A program made the position numbers and the translations under genes. DNA of 64,000 bases from Corinectria fuckeliana (Eukaryota; Ascomycota; Sordariomycetes; Hypocreales; Nectriaceae), in NCBI GenBank assembly GCA_019137255.1, contig WPDH01000067.1:434001-498000 (forward strand), written 5' to 3'. Each line of letters opens with the position of its first letter. Positions within the stretch are counted from its first letter, which is position 1. The notes beneath the pieces were generated by a model. That model saw only the letters and a list, made by a program, of their open reading frames with translations, made no database searches and was not told where the DNA came from. Positions 20,742 to 29,561 of this stretch are shown piece after piece.

Positions 20742-23700
20742 TTATACAGTGCCCCTGAGCCGTTGTTTCCTAGCCAGCCAGTCTCCGAGCATGTTGTCGA
20801 GTTGCTGTCACCGTCAAATTAGTATTTGTCACCTTCACAGTAGACAAGATGAAAACAACTCACAGTAGTAATCTCGGCCAGCTTAGCATTCTGTTCCCGG
20901 AACAGTCCACTCACAACCGGATGGTCCTTGCTCTCATGATCGGTGTTCGTCTTGTCGTACACAACCACCAGCAAGTCCCGCACGTGGTCGCTCTCATCGA
21001 AGAACGCCCGCAGCTTCTCATCATCCCAGCTTGGGCCGCTTCGTGATGAGCCACCATCCTTGGACGTCTCATCCCCATGCACAAGTTCCGGCGATGGCAC
21101 CTCCTCAGATGATCGCCCCTCTACAGACGAGGTGTCAACCTCCAGAGCTGGTGGTTGCACTACGCTGACTGGCGAAACCTCAACGGGCGATTCAGACAGG
21201 CGGTCCTGTTGCTGGCCCTTGTTATCCGTTATTGTTCGGTCGCTAGCGCCTGCGGTAGATTCATAGCTGTCGGGGAACGCTCCCGGTAGTTTCGGCCGCA
21301 GAAGATCTTGACCCTTAGGCTTCTCCTCCTCGCTCGCATCTGGTGTGACCCGCGTCTCCGACTCTATTCCGTCGTCATCGTCCGACGAGAAGTCGTCCAA
21401 GTCCATCCGTGGCTTGGATCTGTTCACCTTCTGCCCCCTTGGATCAGCACCGGTGCTAGCGCTCCGATGTAAGTCCTTTGCTGTCGCCGCCTTGTCTTCC
21501 CGTTGCGCTGCAGCTGATGCTGACCGGCCCGCATTGGCATGGTGAGAGGGCACCTCTTGAGTCTCATTCGTTTCCGCGTCCACGATCCTCATTGTTGCCG
21601 GTGGCACGTTGGAGACGTCGTTGGTCCGAGTCTCGTTGAGATACGCCGCGAGTTCCATTGTCGAGGATGGCTGTGCCTGACCTCCTGGTCCTTTGCCTGC
21701 TAGCGACGCTTCCGTCCGCGGCAGCTGTTTCTGGAGCTTACTGAGACTCCTTTGGGGCTTTTCGGATGACGCTTGTTCCTCGAGTGAGGGCGACTCGCTA
21801 CTCCGTCCCACCGAATCCGACTGGTTGTCCATCGACCGCTTGCCAACTGATTCGTCATCGTCGTCGGCAGTCTTCTTCTTGTCCTTCCGGGAGAAGAAAC
21901 TTCGAATGGCGCTTGGCTTCTTCTCCTTTTCCTTACGATCTCTCTCCTTCTTTTTCTTCTCTCTGTCCGACACAAGCTCCTTTTCCAACTTGTCCAGGCT
22001 TCCTCGTACCTTGGGCTCCTTGGTCACGGAATCAGTTGACGGCCGCGGTTGGTTATCGTCCCGGAGCAGATTCGGTGTCAGTGTAATCTTTTTCGTCTCG
22101 ACAGTGTCATCTCTGAAGAAAGAATCCGTGTTCCTGACGGTGCCGTTCCGTGACTTGCTCGGGCCTTCTAGCTTGGTATCCAGGAGAATGTCCTCGCTGT
22201 TTCTCGTCTCATCCTCCTCTATCACTGTCTCAACCTTGGTAGGTTCCACCAGCTTCACCTCTCTATTGATTCGGGGCTTCAGGGGCTCCACGTTTGCCCG
22301 TGGCTTCAAGGGCTCCACCTTGGCGCTCTCCTCTGCTGCTGCGTCATCTTCCGCTGCGACGCTTGCGCTTTGTTGCTGTTGCGAATCCTTCGATTCTTGT
22401 TGCTCTTGTTGTGACGTCGTAGAGGTAGAACCGGCAAAGAGCTCGTCCAGGTCCTCTTCATCAGTCGAGTAGTCATCAAAGTCGGAGTAGTCCACATAAG
22501 TAGGAGGAGCAAAGGCAACAGTCTTTCGCTTCAAGCGAATAGCTGTTTTGAAGGTCTGCGGCTTCTTCTCCGCCTGGTCTCCCAGCATAGTCGCAGATAG
22601 CTGTAACATATGTCAGCAGATTTCATCGCTCCGGTATCAAGGTAGTCCATACATCGACATTCCTGTGCTTGTTTAACCGGGCCAGTCGTTCCGTGGGCGT
22701 TTCGATATGCTCGGCTGGTAGATATCCTACATGTCACAAGTTAGTTGGGCTACAGACATGCAAGCACTTGAACCGCGCATGAACCTACCAATGCTGCTGT
22801 CTTTGACCACTCTGACCAGCCACCAGTAGCTGTTGCTATCATCGAGTAGGACCATGGTATCACCCTTGGTCGCATTCGCCTGGCCTTCGACTGTTGCCAC
22901 AAAGGTGTGTAGCGCGTAAACGAATTCGAAATCAATGTCCTCTATATCTTGTAAGCACTCCGCTGCCCAACCAGAATCAATGTAGCTTGTGTCGTCAGGA
23001 AAGGAAAGATCGGAGTCATCATCATCTTCGAAGGATTCTTCGTAGGGGATCGTAAGCGACATGTCATCATCGTCGTCGAATGTAGCGGTTTTGTCTTGCT
23101 CGGAAGCCTCGTTGTCGATGCTACTGTCGGGGAGTTTCGGTTTCTCGCTGCATTCGTAGAACACGTCTCTGTCCCAGTCCCTGCTCACAATCACTGTTTC
23201 CTCGCTCTTGACTACCTTAGCTCCTCTTAAAGTCGGCTTCTAGCCTTCTTTATTCAGGCTTTGCGCATTATCCTCCCTCTCCCCACTCATGCTATTCCCA
23301 GTGCGGCTCCCGTCGTCGGATCGCTCGTGGGGCTCGGTTTCGTCTTCGCGGCTGGTTTCGGTATCGATCTCGGGGTCGTCACATTCGGCATACTCACGAC
23401 GAAGACGATGATGATTGGGCGCTACGGACAAGGCGCGTGGAAGCTGTGCATATGTGATGTGGCTGGGCTTGTGATTCAGGGCAACCGGGTTCGGGGAAGA
23501 GGGTCTAGGGCCACTTGAGCCGGTGGTGCTGAGGGAAGTGCTTCGGAGTGAGGACGAGAGAGACGAAACCCGGCGCGGCCAAGCCACCGGGGTAACGACA
23601 GGACAGCACCCACCATCTTCAATCGAGGGCGAGCTCGAGATCTTGTCCATCATGTCATCGTCGAGGTCATCGGCGTCGCCGTCGAGGTCGCCCTCGTCCG

Positions 23701-24484
23701 ACGAGGAGATACCTCCATTCTGCGCAATGGCCAGCGCATCCTCCTGTGTCATCCTCCTGTCGTCGTCGCTGTCTAGATCGTCGCGGTGGTTGGAGTGGCT
23801 CGGTCCGACGACCAAATCCTCAGCGAATTTGTGGATATCACCGGTGTTACCGTGGTCCCAGGAAATACGAGGGGAGCGGCTCTGCTCGTCTGCGGTGTCG
23901 CTCGAGACTTCGCGGATGGTTTCGGCTTGGTGGGCCCCGAGGGACTTGGAACTTGCTGAGTTGGTGGAAGAGACTGGTCGCTTGGAATGATCTTTAGCGG
24001 AGGGAGCGTCGTGGTCTTGGAGGTCGATGGTATCTGTAGTCAAGTGAGAAGGAAGCGGAAGTGTCAGTCAACGGTCTGCCAAGGGAGTGTCGTTCGCGAG
24101 GCCAAGCGAGGCTGAGGTGCAAAGGAAAACAAAAGGTGATCAAAGTCGGGTGGTTGGAATGTGGTGTATCGCGACGAGCATCCGTGGCCCCCGGTTCAGA
24201 AAAAGAGCCAAGGATTGAATGGCATAGCAAATAAGCAGCAACTCGGCGCGGCGCGGCGCGGTGCAGGGGCAGGATGGCAAGGGGACAAAAGAAGGACGGA
24301 ATATCGATGCTTGGATCGTCTCTAGGTAGGACCGTCGTCGCGGGAAGGGGGAGGGGAAGTGAAGGTGAAAAGAGGCGAGATCAACGCAAAGGACAGTACG
24401 TAGAGACTTGGTGGGTAAGGTTCTGTTAGTAGGTAGGTAGGAAAGCATTGACATACCGGCGCGAATGATAGTTGGTCGTGTCAT
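20742..24484 (-). CDS. tea4: Cell-end marker Tea4 homologue (SH3 protein, Bud14/TeaC family)
   Basis: Tea4/TeaC links microtubule tips to cortical actin by binding Tea1, formin and PP1. Exons I can place are 24457-24484 (MTRPTIIRA), 24033 downwards, 22789-23239, 22653-22726, 20864-22600 and 20742-20804. Early acidic blocks include RMTQEDALAIAQNGGISSSD and DDDMMDKISSSPSIEDGG. The SH3 domain spans DFEFVYALHTFVATVEGQAN and SNSYWWLVRVVKDSSIGYLP, followed directly by AEHIETPTERLARLNKHRNV, the Tea4 signature. After this comes a ~600-residue, Ser/Glu/Lys-rich disordered region. The C-terminal part has FFDESDHVRDLLVVVYDKTN, then a helix ending in QLDNMLGDWLARKQRLRGTV. The splice between the second and third exons is not resolved: the second exon runs into a TAG at 23240-23242 and no consensus donor in the right phase is clear. 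Confidence 0.88.
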
Positions 24485-26409
24485 GGTGAACAAGAGCGGC
24501 AGCGCCGATCGTCGAAGGCGCTGGGCGGAAAAGCCACGACCCTGAAGGGACGCTCACGGGCAGTGGCTCCAGTGAGGCACACGCCGGCGCCGACGCTGTC
24601 TTCGTACTTCGTACAGTGTACGTAGCGCACAGGCGTGGCTCGCGTTGTTGGCCCCTGGATTGGGTTCCTTGTCCACGCGCTGTCGGTTTTGTGTGGTTGT
24701 CGGTTGTAAGGGGATGAAGGGGGGTTGGTGGAGCTTGTGCCTTGCTTGCGCGGTTGTGCCTTGCTTTGTTTTATGCCTGCGTTGCGTTGTGCTTGGGGGG
24801 GGGGGCGCGGGAGCGGCAGTGGGCTCAATTGTGACCTGTGCCTTGTGCTTCGTTGCCTCTTCTTCTGGATTTTTCAGACGACTGTTTTCCAAGTTTGCTG
24901 GGGAAGCCCGGTGGCCTGCAACGACGGGCAAGTTGAATGTGATTGTGAATGAGATGCGTCAGATCTCCCGGTCTCGCGGGCGTGGGTGGTTGTCGCAATC
25001 TGTTGTGTTATGCTGTGCTGTGTTGTTTCGTTATCCGCCGGGGTGGACGGGAACCAACAAGTGACAAATGGCAAATGATCGTCGGCTGGCGTGGAGCTTT
25101 TGGGGAATTATGTATGTATGTAGGGGGCGGTCACAGAGCGCGAATGAGTTGGCGCCTCCGACAAGAGTTGTGAGAGTCGCAAGAGTCGCAGGATGGTCCA
25201 AGTTTGGTTTCGGCGCACCAGCCTGGGTATGGATCTCCACAGCGGACGAGAAGAGGGACGTGTTCGAGACGCCCCCTTTTTGTCTTTCTGTCCCCCGTCT
25301 GTTTGCAAGCCTCGTTGAGAACCCTGGCTCGATCCTATTCAAAGTGGCGCTCCCGCGAATTGCGATCCGGCGTCGGCGTGAGGGTTCGACGGATAACGTT
25401 AGCGGGTGAGATGAGATTGAGAATCGCGGAGGAAGAGAGACAGGAAGAAGGACAACGGCAGTCTGCAGGACAATGAGGATAATTGTACAAAGGGTCGAAG
25501 ACACGCAAGGGCGGACGGCTGGGTACAGCCTTCGACGTTGAGCTACTGATTAGCAACTTTTCGACCTTGGGCTCCGAGGGGAGGATGGATTTAAAGTGGA
25601 TGCCAGCGTCAGGCCACGGAACAGTTGGATGGAGCGCGGCGAAAGAGAGTGCGGTGCGCAATGGGCAGAGAATGCCGAGAAGGAAAAAAAACAAATGGAG
25701 CAGGAAAGCCAGAGTGTGAAGGTTTTGGTGGGGGCGGAGGAGGACGGGTAATAGCATCTATTCGTAGGTTCGCTGAGGTGTTGAAGGATGTTGTCTTGGT
25801 GTTTCTCAAAGCCCCAAAAAGACATTGACGTAGTGGTGGGGGAGGGAGCGTTTTGCTTCGAGACCTCGTGGAGGGGAGATAGGAGAGCGTGAGTGAAGAT
25901 AATGAAAATAGCAGAAAACATTGCATGTTCCAACTCATTTTTCCTCCTCCGTCTTTTCGTACTTCCATCGTACCTATCTCTGCTAATGCATGCCACGCTC
26001 TAGGCAATGTCGTGTCTTGGTTGGGGGATTGAACTTGTTTTTTTCTGGCATCATGGATGCATCACCCATCGCGTCATGTCATGTCTCGAAGACCCAAATC
26101 AATGCGAGCTCGTCAAACAGAAAGAAGAAAAGAAAGCGTTGATAACTAAAACAAGAGGAAAAAGAAAGCTCTGCTTTCAATAATTACTTCGCAATTACTA
26201 CGTACTGTGTACACTCGACATCGACACTCACTCACCCACACCCAGTTGGCCCATTTGTACCATTAAACCCAAGCTTCCCTTAGCGGATATCCCAGGGCCT
26301 GTTCCCTGCTCCTCTTAGCGGCCACGTCGCGTCGCGTGTACCTAGCCGGTGTCGCAGCCGTGTGGGCTGGTGCTGATACGCAGCCTTAGCCTATGCATGT
26401 ATTTTAAAG
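24485..26409. other. Promoter and leader region upstream of tea4
   Basis: These 1.9 kb lie upstream of the tea4 start on the minus strand. They include a run of eleven G at 24795-24805 and a palindromic TACTTCGTA at 24605-24613. Much of it is purine-rich on the + strand, that is, pyrimidine-rich in the tea4 direction, consistent with a long leader. No gene seen. Confidence 0.4.
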
Positions 26410-26945
26410 TAGAGTCTTGCTAATAGTAGGTTGCGCAGCACACGTGAGTTCCAAGCATCATCAGCCAATCAGCGCACTCACAGTCACGTGACATCCACCC
26501 CTCGCGCCACAGCCTCAATCGCGCCGCAGCTTCAATCAACACAACCGTCGCCCGCAACTGCCTCTACCGCTGTCAACGCAAGAGTCGCAATCGCATATAA
26601 ATTCTATAGGTAGTGGAACAGCCAAGAGACAGGGAAAGGGCGCTTTTTGTTAAGCAAGAAGTCATTCCTTTCTGCAGTAGCCACAGTGGCTGCAGCGCGC
26701 TGGTTACAGTGGCTACAGCGGTCGTAGCGCATTAGCCACTGTAGGGCCGGGCGTGTGACATTAGCTCAATTGACAGCGATGCGCTTTTTGGTTACTTTTG
26801 GCGCTGTGTACCTATGTGTTGTGTGATGTGTTTATTGCATTCTCTGCTGCCTATAGTAAACTAGGTGTGAAGGAGGGAAGATTAAGAAACGCGAGGTGGA
26901 AAGATAGGGAGATGTCACGTGTGCTGTGCAATTAGCAAGACTCTA
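26410..26945. mobile_element. MITE-like element with terminal inverted repeats and TA target site
   Basis: The left end (26410-26424) reads TAGAGTCTTGCTAAT and the right end (26931-26945) is its exact reverse complement. A second inverted block follows inside: TTGCGCAGCACACGTGA at 26431-26447 pairs with the complement of 26916-26931 with one change. A 7-base insertion (AGTAGGT) separates the blocks on the left. The outer TA on both sides fits a TA target-site duplication as left by Tc1/mariner elements. The 536-bp interior has no transposase-sized reading frame, so this is a non-autonomous element. Internal sub-repeats lie at 26671-26746. Confidence 0.75.
26671..26746. repeat. Short inverted sub-repeats inside the MITE-like element
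   Basis: AGCCACAGTGGCT at 26679-26691 is a near-perfect hairpin. TACAGTGGCTA near 26705-26715 is repeated as its reverse complement TAGCCACTGTA near 26733-26743. Also, GCGCTTTTTGTTA (about 26640) recurs as GCGCTTTTTGGTTA (about 26781). Confidence 0.6.
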
Positions 26946-27304
26946 AAAAAGCTAGAAGTGTGGTTTCATGGCCTTTTTAGTACTTGCTCTACTTCCATTA
27001 CTCTTAGATGCACTAAAGTCATCACACTAAGCCAAGCTCCCTACCCATCAAAGTGAATCGTAGTGAAAAGGGAAATTTGCAAAGTTGCAGTAAGAAATGC
27101 TTGAAATATTCCGAACTTGGAGGGAATGAAAAGTGAGGTGGGTAATCATCATGGTGACACTCAGCGAGAAGTCCTCCAGTCTTCCGCAGATCAACATGAG
27201 ATTTTCATCGGAGGGGGATTTCACTCAGAGGATCATGGTGTTGGTGTCATATCCTAGATTGGTTAAGAGTTGAAAATGTTGTGGCCCTCGACGTGATGGT
27301 GGAT
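26946..27304. other. AT-rich spacer
   Basis: These 359 bases lie between the MITE-like element and the Copia fragment. I see no coding sequence or repeat in them. They may be non-coding 3' sequence of the old Copia element, which is read on the minus strand and ends at about 27304. Confidence 0.35.
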
Positions 27305-27600
27305 TACTCGGCACCCTCGGGCACCACCCCCGACCAAGTGTCGAGGGGCTTCGGGCACTCTGTCAGACCAACTTGGTCCATAAAGCGAAGGAATTTCTCG
27401 CCTGTGAGGGCTTTGGTGAATCCGTCAGCGGCCATTTCAGCTGTAAGAATCTATTCCAGCTGGATCGTCCCCTTCATGACTTCTTTACGAAGCCAATAAT
27501 GATGAATATCAACGTGGCGGAGCTTGGTGACCAATTTGACCATATCTTCAATTAAAAGGCGTAAAGTTTGTCTATTATCACACTAACTGACAGGAATTTC
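27305..27600 (-). pseudogene. Copia-type retrotransposon pol remnant (RNase H end)
   Basis: On the minus strand the sequence reads CDNRQTLRLLIEDMVKLVTK, then LRHVDIHHYWLRKEVMKGTI, QLE-stop, and TAEMAADGFTKALTGEKFLR. This is the C-terminal RNase H block of Ty1/Copia polyproteins, where the family has the pattern K-H-I-D-I...A-D-x-x-T-K. The frame is broken by a stop after QLE, and another stop precedes CDNR. After FMDQVGLTECPKPLDTWSGV the frame closes with TAA at about 27303-27305. No LTR was recognised next to it. It is a short relic of a minus-strand insertion. Confidence 0.8.
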
Positions 27601-27685
27601 TCCGCTTTAGGACCCAAGTTGGTCTGACAGAGTGCCCGAAGCCCCTCAACACTTGGTCGGGGGTGGTGCCCGAGGGTGCCGAGTA
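27305..27685. repeat. Inverted duplication of the Copia tail
   Basis: About 73 bases at 27305-27377 recur as their reverse complement at about 27612-27685, with a single C/T difference (GTGTCGAGG against GTGTTGAGG). The similarity continues more weakly to about 27390 and 27598. The two copies encode the same Copia C-terminus (VGLTECPKPL[D/N]TWSGVV), head to head about 230 bases apart, and could form a long hairpin. Confidence 0.85.
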
Positions 27686-27718
27686 CTAGGCACATCCATC
27701 CCATCCTTCTGCCTACTT

Positions 27719-28697
27719 TTAGACAGCGTTACCTTCTGCGCAAGCCCATACCTTGAACGCATACTCCCGTAACAATGCTTCGTCGAAGAAGATCTCTGTT
27801 TGAGGGGGCACCGGGGCCTGGAGGAAAATCTCTTCAAACTCCAATCGAAGTGGCGCACCAGTTACGTGGTATGATGCTGGAGAATTCGTGGTGCCCGGAA
27901 TTCGAGTAATACCGATTGTCTGATGGCAAATAGGTACTGACAAGCCAGCAGAGGCAGCGCGCGTCGTTGTCGCCCCGGGGCGGGGGGTTCCTTGGCCGAG
28001 CTTCCATTTCTCTAGCGTAATCTCCTGCCGGTTCAGAGTTGCAATAGCTAGGATTACAATCCTAACTGCACCGTTTGAAGCCTGGAACCACCATTCCATT
28101 TTCGCACGTATTGCTCGCGTTGATTGTGACCATGCGGCCTCGATGACAATAGTAGGAAACCCGTTATTACGGCTTGGTGGAACAACTCCAAAGGTTGAGT
28201 CACCTTCTCCAGCAGCTGTTAAACGCCCAGTTTGACGTATAAAGTGAGTAGTAGAACCGTATGATGTACTCGTGCCAGATAAGCCACTTAGATAAGTGTT
28301 AACAACAATTTTCTCATTAATAGCGAGGTGAAGTATCTCATGTCCGTAATAAGGGAACTTGATGATAAGCGTTTGTGTTTTAGCAGAATAAAAGAACAAC
28401 CTGTAGGCTCGTTGGGATTCTCGCTTATCGTTCCAATTTACAAAGTCGGCTGGGAAAACCCCTAGAATCTTTGCGTAAGGGGCACCTTCTGGAACGCCTG
28501 CTAGTTGTTGCTGTAAACGAGCGGGTCCATCATAGTGAATCGTAAAGGCCACTAGTTGAAGACTTGTTAGCATGCTTCTAGGAGTTTATAGTAGACGGGT
28601 TGTATTTACCAATCTCCGAAATGATCTTGTGGCAATCAGTCAGTCCTGCCGCTGAACTCATTGATGTGCTGCTGGTGCCTGAAGTGGTTCTAGACAT
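27719..28697 (-). CDS. Unrecognised fungal protein, restriction-endonuclease-like pattern
   Basis: I cannot name this gene. Two exons (28610-28697 and 27719-28551) join across an intron with GTAAAT donor, GCTAAC branch and TAG acceptor, giving 306 aa. The core reads FPTIVIEAAWSQSTRAIRAK, then MEWWFQASNGAVRIVILAIA, then RQEITLEKWKLGQ, with a C-terminal RLEFEEIFLQ and DEALLREYAFKVWA. From memory, a large family of uncharacterised fungal proteins shows this order of motifs (I-V-I-E, a W after a D/A-rich helix, a V-x-x-V-I strand, E-K-W). Their fold resembles PD-(D/E)xK nucleases, but this is inference, and the usual acidic residue in the helix seems replaced by Lys. It lies 34 bases from the inverted Copia copy and has lower GC than the flanking conserved genes. 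Intact frame; function unknown. Confidence 0.7.
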
Positions 28698-29561
28698 AGG
28701 AACAGACCCCCCGGAGCTCTACTCCGAGGGGAAGGTCGTGATGCTCATGTTGGCGATATTGGCTGCTTTTATGCGTAAAGCCAGCTGAGTTTGGAGAGAA
28801 AAGGCTTGTAAAAATGAAGATGCAGAGGTAAGTTTTCAACTCGGCAGGTGGTAGAAATCCACCTGCTGATAACCCCGCATAGCCCCACATTAAATTTCAG
28901 GCAGTCAGGTCAGGCAGTTAGGCAGTCAGGCAGTCAGGCAGTCAGGCAGTCAGTTAGATTGCAAGTCGGCCGGTAAGTTAGTAGGTTAAGGTTAGAAATA
29001 CGATTCGAATATGGAAGGGTACTTAGTCATGCACAATGTGGCTGGATGGACAGTGGCGGAACTCCGATTCTGCAGCCCTCTGCTATTTTTATGTAGGGAT
29101 CATCATCGCTACCTTTACGGCCCTCCCTACCAACCCGATAACGATGATGTAGGTTTTTGCTCTCCTGTTAGAGCATCAAGGCATCAAGGTGTTAGAGCGG
29201 TATGGAGTTTAGGCGTCAGGGAGTATAAGCATTAAATAAAGCATTAAGGAATCAGGACTGCAATAAAGCGACAGTTCGGGCGACTTGTTTAAATGTTCAA
29301 ATGTTGAAATGTATGCATGTTATTAGTCGACTACAAAATTGTAATCTTTTCGGCTTTTCTTTAACCGTCCCGACCGTTTTCCAATGTGGCCCGTTCCAGG
29401 GCAGTGACCCAATGCTGTAAACACACCGTAACAATGCTCTCCTATCTAGGACGTTCTGTCAAAAATCAAAACAAAGAAAGACCCTTCATGCTATGCTCGA
29501 AACAATAAAAAAATGTTCTCTCCCGCGTTTTTTTTTCTAGTGGGATTCTAACACCTATTTC
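28698..29561. other. Intergenic region with tandem repeats
   Basis: These 864 bases lie between the start of the island gene and the 3' end of NAD-GDH. They contain the 8-bp array listed separately and loosely repeated GCATCAAGG/GCATTAAG words at 29170-29250. The last 100 bases are AT-rich and probably the GDH 3' UTR. No coding sequence is supported. Confidence 0.4.
28899..28954. repeat. 8-bp tandem repeat GGCAGTCA
   Basis: About six to seven copies of GGCAGTCA, some imperfect (GGTCA, GGCAGTTA), lie in tandem in non-coding DNA upstream of the island gene. Confidence 0.85.

Noticed and set aside
21693..22472. Plus-strand Ser/Phe-rich frame opposite tea4
   Set aside because: Antisense of the acidic and Lys-rich tea4 linker; Ser/Leu/Phe runs are what such reverse complements give.
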